A DNA stretch of 25,015 bases. Source: Phallusia fumigata. Taxonomy: Eukaryota > Chordata > Ascidiacea > Phlebobranchia > Ascidiidae. The notes below the pieces were generated by a model. It was not told where the DNA came from. It worked only from the letters and a program-made list of their open reading frames with translations, and searched no databases. The stretch's first letter is position 1; each line of letters begins with the position of its first letter. The position numbers and the translations under genes were made by a program. The stretch is from assembly GCA_008931825.1 (NCBI GenBank), contig QXVZ01013113.1, positions 1 through 25,015 of the forward strand. Direction: 5' to 3'. Shown in pieces: positions 11,185 through 23,000 of this stretch.

Positions 11185-11416
11185 AGCAATCCAGCTATAG
11201 GGCAACTGCACACCTCAGTCACACACAGAACACCGCGTTAACCAAACAATCAACCTGTAGCCAAAACAGCATTGTGCGTTCGACAATCAACCTGGCTTAA
11301 CTTAAACCTGAAAACAATGCTACGTTTGTTAAAACTGCTAAACCTTTAATACCTGGTTAACAAGTCAAAAAACGACACATGTAATACTAAAAGCTGGATA
11401 TTATTATTATTGGCCG

Positions 11417-11749
11417 TCAAGTATAATGTTTTAGTTGAATGTATTTTAAAACTTTAACTGCTGTATAATACTGCTTTGCTATGCCATGGCCGTAGGTTAA
11501 TTTTTCTCCGCCAAGTTCCAACAAACAAGCGACTGACTTTGCTGTAAATTTCAAATGTAATGTATTATTAGTGTTGTCAAAGTAAGAACAAACATCTCTA
11601 CCACCAATTTCTTCAATGAGCTGATATGTCTGTTCATGAGTTCCAACTCGCTCCTGTCGGGAGCATGTATATGACACACGTCTTGTCGACGTTAGTCCAC
11701 AAGCAGCCGCGGGCTCGTTTGCTGGTACACTCACTGTGATTTTTTGCAT
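11417..11749 (-). CDS. Hypothetical protein, 110 codons (possibly a terminal exon)
   Basis: The ORF runs from ATG 11747-11749 to TGA 11417-11419. Codon choice looks natural and the predicted product is mixed alpha/beta-like with six Cys. An ATTAAA poly(A)-signal variant lies 67 bp past the stop (11345-11350, minus strand). It may instead be a last exon: an acceptor (AATCACAG) sits about 14 bp inside the ORF (exon from 11735), and a good minus-strand donor GCG|GTAAGT lies at 12103-12104. Joining them keeps frame and would add a Cys-rich CxxCxxCxC-like segment, but an in-frame TGA lies shortly upstream of that. Family not recognised. Confidence 0.4.
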   Translation of the reverse strand: MQKITVSVPANEPAAACGLTSTRRVSYTCSRQERVGTHEQTYQLIEEIGGRDVCSYFDNTNNTLHLKFTAKSVACLLELGGEKLTYGHGIAKQYYTAVKVLKYIQLKHYT

Positions 11750-12768
11750 ATGACTTTTTTTTCAAAGTTTTGGGTTTTGATACTTTGGATTTTCAAAAGT
11801 TGTGTCGGTTCAGCCAGTTTGAGATTAATTTATCGTTTGGAATTGTACAAATGTAAAAAAAAATAAACACTTTTTGTGATGCTTCACTGTGAAATGTACA
11901 TATATTTTCCCCTTTGGATCAGTGCAATAATTTGTGTACATACACATTGTAAATACTTTTATATCCACCCTTGTACATACAATTGTGCGTGAAACGATGT
12001 AAATAAACTGACCATTAATCAATAGTAAAGGCGTGTACATAAAAAGTGAGCTTCTCATATTTTACGGTCCTTGATGATTGTATGTGAACACAACTTACCG
12101 CAATGACAGCTTGGGCAGAATATACAGTTAACTAGTCATAAATTATGCAGCAGCACTGAATCAGTAAAAAGGATGCGGTTAAAAATGACATGGGGGCAGA
12201 ACAGCACCAAGTGAGTCAGATACCTATAGTGCCATCTTCGTAAAGAGAAAATTTAAAACCCAGGCTAAACACTCGCTTTTTAGCAACAAACAAGACTTTT
12301 ACGGTTGATCAAAATTTCGGCGGAAACTGAAAAACAGTAACGTTTGTTATGCATGTGATGTTCGTAATTCTCTTATTGTACTCTTTTTGTACCACTACGT
12401 CCCATTATAGCCCTGCGACAAAAAATATTAGTTATCCACCCCTTTTTATGGGTCTTCACAAAATCAAAATACACAACGTTAGAACTTCCTTATAAAAGAA
12501 CATTGGAGTAGCACGGGAATAAAACAAACAAATAACATTGTTTTGGGACAGTTGATATTTGTGGTATTCCAATAACCATCAATGAGACTTATTTCGGCAG
12601 AGGCAGCTAAGAGCAATACATTATGGCAAATCCCTTATGGGTTTAAAGAAGGGCTCGTATAGTCCCTGTCCCTTTTTATGAAGAGGTGTATATATCACAA
12701 GGTAAAGCATCAAATATGCTGCGCAGGTTCATTGATCACACCATTAGCCCGGCATAACAACATCTTCT
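11750..12768. other. Intergenic or 3'-flanking sequence, no clear gene
   Basis: AT-rich. It contains the minus-strand splice-donor candidate at 12103-12104 and plus-strand AATAAA hexamers at 11862-11867 and 12002-12007. The part next to 12768 must hold the 3' UTR of the nine-exon minus-strand gene; I saw no exact minus-strand AATAAA close to its stop. Confidence 0.4.
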
Positions 12769-15700
12769 TTACAAATCCGTTTCATCACAGTCCCACTCCA
12801 TAAAGTCGCTTGCCTCTTCAATGACGTCACCTCGTCGAAATGGTATGACGTATTCGACGGCAGTTGGACACTTGGCGCTGTACGGGCGACGGTCGGTGTA
12901 CCGTGGCTGCGGAGTTGATGCCCCCGATGAAATAATACTTCCGCACTGGGCTGCTGTACTGTCATTAGAAGACATTGTTGCGTACCCGTCCTCCTCTGTC
13001 TCACAAAAGTTTGTAATTGTGTCACCACTAGAGACGCTGTCGCGCTCCTTGCCCCACGTTACCGTTCCTTGGGATGTCGAATCGCTTTCTGACGATTGTT
13101 CGTCGTCTTCACCCGATCGAGAAGCAACGAACGGGGAAGAGTTGGTTGGAACTTTGAGTGTCTCGGATGTTGTGGATGCAGAGTATTTGTGACTAATCTT
13201 CTGCATTTCCTGTAACATCGTCCTCTTGATTTCGTCCTGATGCTGGATGAGCGATCGCAAAAAATAATCAGAAGCGCTGGGGATCACGCTTGGATTGGGC
13301 GAGAGATCATCACGTGACGCGGCATCCTCTTCCAACGCCGAAGTCTGACTAGCCACTTGCTCCACTTCTTCTATACTACTGTCAAAGACTTTGTCAGCGT
13401 TTTTGTTAGCGTGAGCCGCATGCAATTCGTAGTTTTTCACCGGGGTGCTCGAAAGAAATATGTCGTGAGGGCTGATTACATCACTAACGACTTCAGATTG
13501 CTTTTTTGGAAGGTTTTCCACGAGTGACTCACCAGAACCCAACCCAACCTGACGTTTCGCTGCGATTTCCTGCTGAGTGGCATCCAAAGTATCGATTTCA
13601 TTTTGACTTGATTTTACACCCTTCGGGTTGAAGGCTGATTTCCGCAAAGTTCGGTCCAACAGATGATTTGCTGTTTGTTCTGCGCCGACATGAGTGTCCT
13701 GCTGTATCATGCGGACATTTTCGACCACCTCTCGCTCAGTTGGCGCCGCCCTTGAATAAGCCTCGTTATTCACCTTACTTTCGGACAAACCGTCGTCCGG
13801 CCACAAGTTTTCGTAATTGCCATCGCGTTTTTCTGCTTTTGGTTCGGTCTTGTTACGTTCTTGGAAACTCTTTTTTATGTGCTGCAGTCCGGCCACGCGG
13901 TCGTACGAGGGATTGTCGCCACGATTCTGGACTCTTGATTTGATCAGCCGGTGAAACTTTCGCGATGACGTCATCGGATTTGTTGTGCTGGCGGCGTCCG
14001 ATTTTAGCATGATGTTTTCCAAAGTGGAGACCTTGTTTTTGGTTGGGATATCTTTCTTGTATTGATCGCTTATCGGCGTGTTTTCGTGTTTCCGCGACAC
14101 CTAGAAGAAACATTTGGAACAATTCACTGGTTTGTGGTTTAGTTTCTGTTTCTTAGCAACCAACAAATCAATGTCAATTTTTTTAGTCGAAACTGCCAGC
14201 TTTAAAGGTTGGAACATAAAATATGCATGGAAGCAACAGTTAATCACATGCTTACATCACTGACAATTGGTGCATCCTGATCATGCTGGTTGCCTGCAAG
14301 GTCGCTGAGTTTTTCCAAGCGCAAAATTCTGGTTCTCATTCGATGCAGAAGCCGATCGGTTCTGGCACTTCGACTCCTGTCCCAAACGTACACATTAAAT
14401 GCCATTATTCTCTGTATTCTCTGCAATATTTAAACGTCCTTCGTCTTGTTGTTGAAACTGTGACTGTTAAAATCATCGGTGGTCACCGTGCAGCAAATAC
14501 GGGTGCAATTGCAATGCCTAAAAAATTAGGTTCAATGCTGATGACACTGCGTACTTTCACGTTTGCTAGGGCACTTCGTATTAGATATATTTCAAGACTT
14601 CTGGCTTTACTTTCCTGGCGAACCTATTGTTCTTTAGTGATCGCACGAATTGAACGAAACTTACCTCGACACTCGCCGACTGGTGTTGACTTTGTCGTCG
14701 CCTAAACATAACAAGCTCGATTAAAGAAATCAGGATTTTGGCCCTGGTGGGTTGTGTGCAGTATGCGGTTAAACTAGCAGATAATTTAAACTTTTTAAAA
14801 TATTTTTTTGTTAAACTTAAAAACCTTTGTGATGATGTTTTCGTACCAGAAGCATAACACGATACTAGTTTAGTCAAATTTTGATCCCGGCCACATAATA
14901 GCATTAACATTCACAATCAACTCTTACTTTTGTATTTGTCGCTGATCTTCATTGGACTTAAATGAATCGAAGAGAGGTCGGAATCACTAAAGCAACGCCG
15001 CGGTTGATACGGCGACGGGCCAACTTGCTTTATTGGAGAAGGCTGCGGTTTTGAAGCCGGCGGTAAAATGGCGTTGGGTGGCGCTGCGCCGTTGGCGGGA
15101 AGGTTCTCGGAGGATTGCGCACTGGAGGCAAATGCTTTTGTTGGTTTGAACAAAATTAAGAAATAGATAAAATATCGGCAAAAATCTGTATTGCTTTGAC
15201 AATCATTTATGGTTTCTAGCTTATCAGGATAAAAACATTAATGACCTGTCTTCCGTGTGTTGAGGTTGTTCGCTAGAGGGCGACAAATCCTCAAAGAGTT
15301 TTACTCTAGTTGGGGAGCTTTTCTTTGGCATGCCAGTAGCGAGACGTAAACATTGCGCCATGTGACGTACTGGTGACGACGTAGATATATACGGATAATT
15401 TCGAGCAATGACATCAGGAATCTGTAAAAAAATGTAGTTTTTGTAAGACAACATTTTTTAATATAGAGTGCTTAAATTACTGAAACTATGGATTTTAACT
15501 TTTTTGATTTACGTTAAAGTTTATTAACTAAAAAATAAGCTTGCTTCAGTGTTTTTTCAGGTTAAGAAACACCAACCAAACAAGGATAAAGCGTTGTCCA
15601 ACGAACAAATTTAGATTCGACACAAATCGTTTTGGGTCCGATCCAACTGCCAAAGTTTTGTCAACAAGCGCATTATGCACAGAAAATGCGAAAAGAGACG

Positions 15701-18063
15701 CAAACAAACTCAATCCGAGTTTACAAAAGCAAACTGTTAAACTCGCACCATGCTCATGGGGCATCCAGGCAAGTTCATAACGGCTCAATGCTCCGCAGCT
15801 ATTTCCGGCTTGGTGATTGTTTTAGTGAAATTGTGCTATAATTTCTTTCACCGAGCGAAACAAACTCAACTCAAGTTCCCATCAGGCTCCCCTGGTATTA
15901 CGCTGGCGGACACAGACCTAGACTTCACATACAGATTACCTTGTCCGTTGCAACCCCAGTCAGCACGAAAGTTCGACCAAAGGGCAAATCTTCACAACAC
16001 GAAGAAGACTTAACATGAAATTTTGGTTTGCTAGGAATTTCCTTTTCCTCTTGTTCTCCTGGTGTCAACACCAATATTTTAAACATATTAATAAAATACC
16101 AAAAATGTAAAAGTTTTCAGGGCAAACAAAAAATGCAGTAGAAACATTATCTTGTTCTGGTTTTTGACGTGGGACTTATACCGACCTTTTTTCAGAGGGT
16201 CAATCAACTCTGTTTCGATCTTTGAGATTCCGTCTAACAAAACTCCATCTGACTTAGTTCTTCTTCTACGGTCTAGCTCAAGATTTTTCGGTTCGTTCGT
16301 GAGTGACACAATTTTCACCGGGTTGGTGGAGCGAGCGGGTGTGGCGATTGACTTAGGTGCGTCTGTACGAGTGAAAATAATTTTTGTCAAGCCAATAACG
16401 AATACTGATACGAATTTGCTGCTACAGAAAAAGTTACATGAATTTACCAAAATCATCAGGCATTTAATAAAGTGTTTTACCATATGTTACTGGACTTTTA
16501 TGTTTAAAGTTTGTAAAAAAATTAAATCGTTTGTAAATTATAACACCCAACTGCTGCTTCGAATGCCTTGCATAATCTCAAAACAAATAAAAATGTTAAA
16601 AAATCTAACAAACCCCTTCTCTCCAGCGTTGTCTGTCCTTGGTTTGGTTGTTGACGAGTTCCCACGAATGATGATTCTATTAATTTCGGTTTGGGTTTAA
16701 TAGAAGACGTTTCTTCTTTCCGATTTGTCACCCCTCTTCCAGACAAACACGAGTATTGGTACGATGAGGAGTCCCACTGTGGCACTCCGTTCTCGATCGG
16801 TATTTCTTCTCTGTCAATACGTAGGAGTAAACATTTTGATGAGTGTTTAAGTCAGGAAACAAACCATAAACACAAGTAGCATGGTAGATAACTTTCAGTT
16901 TCATTGGACACTTACTTGGTTTGGATGTGTACAAGGACCTTGCGCTGCTCCGATTTGCGACGCGGATACCGTTCATAAACGTTGATCTCATCCTGTTTAT
17001 AGCTGTCAACTTCATCCCGGCTCGTCGCCACAGAAATATTATCAACATCTGCCTGCAGTAAGATTTCCATGTTTGTCGAAACCGCCCTTCGCTTCTTACT
17101 CTTATCGTCCGCTTTAGATTTTCTCACAAACAAGTTCTTAAAACTTAGCATGGATCTGCTGCGCCGCAAAACAGGAGGTTGTGACTTCGATTCCATCCTT
17201 TGATCTAGAAGGTCATCAGCAGATGAGCTGGTGGTGTTTTTTGCTTGTTCATTTTTTAGTTTGCTTCTCGCTGGTTTGACAGGCTTTGTTTTCCGTTCTT
17301 GCGCCTTGGCCGATGTTTCAGTTAAACTCGACTTTTTATCGACGCTAGCAGGCGCCACAGACACACACTCGTCAGCGTGTGGTTTCTCTGCCGTGCATTT
17401 TACATCCAAAGTGCGTGCAAAGCCACCCGAGATTGCGGGAAAATTGTTCTGCTGGCGAAGCGACTCTATGCAGTCCATTGAGACTGACTTGTGCATATGG
17501 AGCGGCGTGACGTCGGAGAAGGACACCGATTTTCGGATTGCCGAACGCAGTTTGGACCGCTCATGAAAATCGTTGATCTCAACCTTAAGTGACGGGTCTT
17601 TGGCCTCGTTGAGGGACCGCTCGTCGACGATGATGACGCTGTCTTCCGAGAAAATCTCGCTGCGGTGTTTTTGCTTCGCATTACAGCGGCCCTCAACACG
17701 CTTTTGCCCTAAAACGGATCGATTGCCACAGCCAACGTCAGACTGGTGTCTAGCAACGGCGGCTTTACCGTCACCAACCTTTTCCTTTTCTTTCCTTTTG
17801 GTCCCTGCAGAGAAAATCGACCTCCACCAGCGCTTCTTCTTCGCCGCCTGCTCCGCCTTGCTCTTCTTGTCGCCCTTCCTTAAAGTTTCCTGTTTGTTAT
17901 TTTGTGTTGTTTTTGTCGTCGTTGCACTTTGTTCCAAAGGGGCTTGGCACGACGTTTTGGTGACATCATTGTCATCTCGGGGGTTAATTGTGGAATTTCT
18001 CCCGTCGATGGGGCGACAAGTTAGAAATCCATAGTCGTCGCATCCGTTGTACTTTATAGACAT
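12769..18063 (-). CDS. Nine-exon gene for a large disordered basic/serine-rich protein (1166 aa)
   Basis: Minus-strand exons in order: 18063-16916, 16810-16614, 16362-16186, 16058-15940, 15421-15246, 15121-14928, 14701-14665, 14376-14256, 14100-12769. All introns are GT-AG, phases agree at every junction and the sum is 3501 nt (1166 codons plus TAA). An in-frame TAA four codons upstream fixes the start ATG. Two donors are weak (AAG|GTCGGT ending exon 3, CAG|GTCATT ending exon 5); an alternative pairing for exons 3-4 also keeps frame. The protein has no signal peptide, membrane segment or recognised domain. Residues 63-95 are highly basic with WW at 79-80; RKSVSF (178-183) and RRSRSMLSF resemble basophilic-kinase sites. 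An Arg-rich, probably helical segment spans exons 7-8, and exon 9 is acidic/Ser-rich with a possible amphipathic helix (DYFLRSLIQHQDEIKR). The pattern suits a cytoskeletal or signalling scaffold, which is inference. Confidence 0.85.
15775..15875 (+). repeat. Dispersed repeat, copy 1 (intron 4 of the nine-exon gene)
   Basis: Shares GCAGCTATTTCCGG, TTGGTGATT/CTGGTGATT and TTTCTTTCACSRAGCGA blocks in the same order and orientation as 24028-24140. The first 44 bp are about 80-85% identical by eye. The same family in introns of two different genes indicates a short interspersed element. Confidence 0.65.
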
Positions 18064-18089
18064 ATCTATCGTTTACAGCCACACTTTTG

Positions 18090-18097
18090 TCACGTGA
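18090..18097. promoter_or_regulatory. Palindromic E-box upstream of the nine-exon gene
   Basis: TCACGTGA, the strong USF/MITF/TFE-type E-box, ends 26 bp upstream of the start codon at 18063. Given its position it is either in the 5' UTR or in the core promoter. Confidence 0.3.
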
Positions 18098-19739
18098 TCA
18101 TCGTGCCTTCAGGGAAAAAACTAGTAAAGATGATACAGCTATTAAAGTGCTTCCCTAAGGCATTTGTACCGCTAACACATGCAGTATTAGAGAAAGTTGC
18201 GAAATGAAAGTAATGAAATTAATATTACCACGAATATTTGCCCTGAAACGAAAGGCACTTTCACTAGTCGGATTTTCCAACTGTGAAACAATAGGGCAAT
18301 GAGCAAATTACGCTCCAAGTTTGCAATAGTTTGACATATTTTAAAGTTTTAAAACCTTCAGAACAAATCGAACTAGTCCAATCAACGTCCACCTATCCGA
18401 ACTAATCAACGTCCGGCATTCTCACAACATTTTCGCAAAAAAATTACAAATAAACTTCCATCGCCGACATCCACAAGCACACATCACAACCGCGAAGTCC
18501 ATACAAACTCCACCTGCTTACATTATGAAGTATTGGATCGATAATCAGTCGCGGCAACGAGGTATTGCGTGGCTAATTTAAGGGCCCTTGGAAGAGATGA
18601 TGGCAGAATTCCCACCCGCATTTCCGTTACAGGGGCATGCCTATGTCCAGATTGTCAAAACTAAAGAACATAACCGCCCCAGTCATGAAAGATTATCTCT
18701 CTAATAACCCAAAACAAACAACAGTTATGTATTCAACAGTTTTTATAACTTTTAAGTTATAACTTGTACAAACAGGCAAAATAACCTAATTTTCCCGAAA
18801 TTAACTTCATAACTTTTCGTTTCCAACGTTTACGAATTCACCATACCTTAATGCTAGTTTTAGTATGGTCAGCCTCCCACTGGATTTGCGACGTATAGTT
18901 AATTGGTCTGGTAAAAACAGGGCTTTAGGGCGCTTTTGTATGTTGTTGTGTCAGGATCACCCAACGGCGTTCCCCACAAGTGGCCGACAGGATTTCACTT
19001 TACTCTCAAGACATATTGATTTTCTCAACCAATCGTAACTCTTTTTAACAAATTGAGAGCAACAAGTACAATTCCAGATAGCCTGATCTGATGTCTTCGT
19101 GGTCAACAAACCAAACTCCTAACAAACTAAACTTTCATTCTGATTTTACAATGTATAAATTTAGGAGTCATTCGTTTTCCAAAGGTATTGTCACATCACA
19201 GCAGGTCGTCCAGAATGGCTAAGTGGAGCAAACAGTCAGCTAAATACAGTTTTTCAGCAGCTTAACAAAAGAATGCAGTTTAGAGCATAAAGTAGTATGT
19301 AGCACTTGGTGAGACGTAGTTTTAAGGGCACTCATCGCAATCGACACTCATTGTTTCGTGCCTATGGTTCACGCTCAACGAGCCGAGAGAATTGTGCAAG
19401 TCGATTGGTAAGATTTTGTTTGAAACTTACCGCTCAATTGATTTTGCAAAACCTGTGGAAAAAATACATATACAAGAATTTCATGACAAACCTTTTTAAT
19501 CTGCTTGAAATGAGCATAAATATTCCATGTGATTATACAAATGAACATACGTATGAGTTTACGAGGTACTTTGAAATACCATACGATACATATTTATTTA
19601 CTGCAAAAGTATTTAGTATTTAGACAGGTATTAAACAAATTGAAAACATTAGACTAATAAATTAAATTTGTCGAAAAGTAAAACCCCAGTTTAAAAATTT
19701 AAATTTTGACAGACCAACCTTTAAATTATGCTCACCGCG
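18098..19739. other. Divergent intergenic region, no protein gene seen
   Basis: AT-rich spacer between the two divergent genes. An imperfect repeat of AATCAACGTCC occurs at about 18369-18414. A less AT-rich block at about 19306-19407 ends at a good plus-strand donor (GATTG|GTAAGA) and could be an untranslated first exon of CFAP52; its ORF continues only into AT-rich intron-like sequence. Confidence 0.4.
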
Positions 19740-19885
19740 GTAGTTATGGCAACAAAAAAGACAAGCTGTTGATGTGTCCCGCTTGTTTCAAAAGGTTCGA
19801 GTTAGCTCGTATTGTGCAGTACTTCTATCAGTTATTGGGTTAATAGCAACAAAAAATTTGTTAAATAGTACTTTTCAGTAGCAAC
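19740..19885 (+). promoter_or_regulatory. RFX X-box and GCAAC half-sites upstream of CFAP52
   Basis: GTAGTTATGGCAAC (19740-19753) matches the X-box consensus GTHNYYATRRNAAC at all 14 positions. Two further half-sites follow in the same orientation: ATAGCAAC (19843-19850) and GTAGCAAC (19878-19885). RFX-family factors binding X-boxes activate ciliary genes in animals, and this cluster lies 130-275 bp upstream of the CFAP52 start codon. Confidence 0.6.
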
Positions 19886-19967
19886 ATAGTTATCTGGATT
19901 GAACTTGAAATTAAAGTTTCGGTTTAGATAGTAGGCTGAAGGTAAATACTAAATGCTGTTTTGGTTT

Positions 19968-20013
19968 AGAATCAACTATCTGTAATCATACTGAAATACA
20001 TTTAAACTCCAAA
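19968..20013 (+). other. 3' splice acceptor and 5' UTR of CFAP52
   Basis: A pyrimidine-rich tract ending TTTTGGTTTAG (acceptor AG at 19968-19969) lies 44 bp before the start codon. It may accept a cis-spliced 5' UTR exon (candidate donor at 19408-19409) or, if the organism is a tunicate, a trans-spliced leader. Confidence 0.35.
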
Positions 20014-23000
20014 ATGTCTTGTGATGACGATGTTCCTAGACTGGAACTTCTGTCAACCATCGGATTCAATGGATTGGTAAATGGGGGCCTTATTATTCAC
20101 CCAGACAAGTAAGACAATTAAAAAAATATTTTTATTGCTTGTATCACAAGAATTATGTCAATAACATCATTTTTATAAAAAAGAGTAGCAAAAACAGATT
20201 TAAACTGATGGTCTGAAATAAGTCTGCATCATTCATAACAACCTCTAATTATTTGGCAACTCGTTTTAGGGAACATATGGTATATCCACTTGGAAACACA
20301 GTGATAGTGCGGAATGTGAACACCAACAAGCAGGATTTTCTTACCGGTCACACCAACACTGTGTCGTGCTTGGTTGTGTCCAAGAGCGGAAAATACATAG
20401 CATCAGGACAGGTTTGTACTAAATTTGTCACATGATTTTAGTGAACATTGAATGGAAAGCCTTTGTACATCACTTATGTTACTTATGGGCTTTTATTCAT
20501 TTTGATTTAAGACCATACAAATCTTTGGCAAAATTTTACATGTTAACAGTTTAGAATTAGTTGTATTGTCATAGCATCAATACATTCACAACCAACATAG
20601 ATGTATTTCTAATTTAGTATGCATATGTAGGTCACACATATGGGATTCAAAGCTGACATCATAGTGTGGGACTATGAACAGCGATGCTTAAAATACCGAC
20701 TGATACTCCATAAAGTAAAAGTTGAAGCCCTTGCCTTCTCTCCCAATGAGAGGTACCTGGTTTCCCTTGGTGGACAGGATGACAACTCAGTGGTTGTGTG
20801 GAACCTACAAACTGCAGAAGCAGTAAGATTTATATTTTATTTTATCTTATAACACTAACCTTAAACATGATGATATGGTACTTGAAGAAAATAGTAAGTA
20901 TCCTTTGTATTCCTAATGGCCATAGTAGTAAAATGCTGGTTGTATGGAACCTGCAGACTCCAGAAGCACTAAGACACTAATCCTTAAAACTATGGTGTAC
21001 TGAATCAGTTACTTATAGAATATAGTAAGTACCCAGGGTAATTCTAATGATATCATGGTTGTAAAACACTTGGTTTGGTTAAAAATGCTTGATATCTTTT
21101 TCTTTTACCAGGTTTGTGGGTCTCCGGCAGCTGTCCAGTCCGCTGGTACCACATTTACTGTCAAGTATGCAAGCAACAGTGATGAGTTGTTTGTCACTGC
21201 TGGTGATGGCACACTTCGTGTATGGGAGCTAGATTTGCCCAACCGCAAAATCAGACCACAGGAATGCAACTTGGGACAGCTAAAGAGAATTGTCAAATGT
21301 GTTGAGGTAAGACAACAACCACTGCCCTTTGTGCAAAACCTTGGCTTTTACTTTAACCTAAAAATACATCAATGTTGAACAGCATTTGCCTAGATTGTAA
21401 TTCCACCACAAAAACATCAATGTTTTCAAAAGAATTATCCCAGAATTAGTTTGTAATATAGTGTAAGTACTGTTCTGCATACTTCTGAAAGGTTGATGAA
21501 AATGATGAATTCTTTTACTGTGGAACAACAAGTGGCGACATCCTCAAAATCAACATGAGAACTAAATTTGTCGCCAACCATGGACCAGCAAAAGGAAAAT
21601 TCAGTCAAGGCATTGCAGATATAAAAGTAGGTTGTGCATTATTCAAAGATTTATTACATTTAACAATTTTAATTTACAGCAAATGTAAGTAAATACAAAA
21701 GTTAACCCAAAAGGTGCATTCTTTGTAAAGATAAGACTATCAATTTACTGCTTGTTACCAAAAATTTCTTGTTTACTAACAGAACATTAAGTGAGTGAGT
21801 GTCAAATAAAGTTTTTAAATTCTGTTTTGTGTTTGTTAGATTTTGAAAAATGGCAACTTGATAATCGGAGCTGGTGATGGTACAATTGCTTTAGTGAATG
21901 GTCGAAGTGAGAAATACAGTGTATTGAAGCAGGGTGAAAATAAACTTAAAGGTGCAGTCACTTCTATTGCATTACGTGGACAGGGACATCAATTCTTTGT
22001 GGGCACCAAGCAGTCACAGATCTACAGGTAATCTTGGTTAAAGTTATTTGGCCCAAATAAGCCTTCAAAAATGTCGTGAAAGTTCATAATAGTGCCCAAC
22101 AGTTTTATTCAATCTAAACTTGAAAGTTTTGTTGTTCTTTTCACCATTGCTCCCAATATTTGTTTTTATCTGGACGTATTTTCAACCGCGAGGTTTTTGC
22201 AGTCGTTTCCTGTTTCTGTGATGTTAGTGAAATGTTTTATCCTATTGATTACGATTTCATGGGCAGAAACGAAATTGAATACAATACAATACAATTTCAG
22301 TTGGTTTTACGCACTGTGTCGGTCTAATTATAGTGTTTGTCAACTTTTTTCTCGACAACCATTACAGCAACAATTTAATGATGCTATTAGTTCTGTACCA
22401 CATTTCTTATTTTATCTCCATAACTCTTACCTTCCACAGATTCAACTTCACTGATTTTAAGGAAGACTTAGTGATGTCGGCTCATTATCAGCCAGTCCTG
22501 GATGTTGCATTTCCACTTGGGACATCAGAGTTGGTGGCAACATGTTCTGGTGACGATATAAGAGTTTGGCACACCTGCACATCCAGGGAGCTGCTGAGGA
22601 TTTCTGTACCCAACATGATTTGCCACGCTATTGAGTTTATGCCGGCAAGTAAAGTGCAAAGTACCACTTATCTTAAGTCATATGTGCTTGACTTGAGTGT
22701 TAAATACATAAACTTAGATTAAGATTGATTTGCTGCTTTGTTAATTTGCCTGACTATTTACTGCATAGAAAACTTGTATAAAATTGAACAAGTGATGTAG
22801 CTAGCTAAAAATTGTAATAGGAAATATTTCTTAGGAAATTTTTAAAACTTGAATAAAGCCAAATCCGGAATCTGTAGTTTGAAGGTAAGATGGAGGACTT
22901 TGACGTTTATGTACCTACTTCAGGACGGTCGCTCCCTCATCTCGGCTTGGAATGACGGAAAAATTCGCGTGTTTCTTCCTGAGAGTGGAAAGTTGTGGTA

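Noticed and set aside
12821-13192. 123-codon plus-strand ORF
   Set aside because: It lies entirely within the last coding exon of the minus-strand nine-exon gene and is its shadow.
16152-16700. 182-codon plus-strand ORF
   Set aside because: It spans exons 2-3 and an intron of the minus-strand gene; no start context or splice support of its own.
22270-22290. Pentanucleotide run (AATAC)n in intron 6 of CFAP52
   Set aside because: About three units only; an ordinary microsatellite-like tract without further interest.
22092-22454. 120-codon plus-strand ORF in CFAP52 intron 6
   Set aside because: T-rich intronic sequence read as a hydrophobic peptide; the real exon 7 begins at 22440 in another frame.
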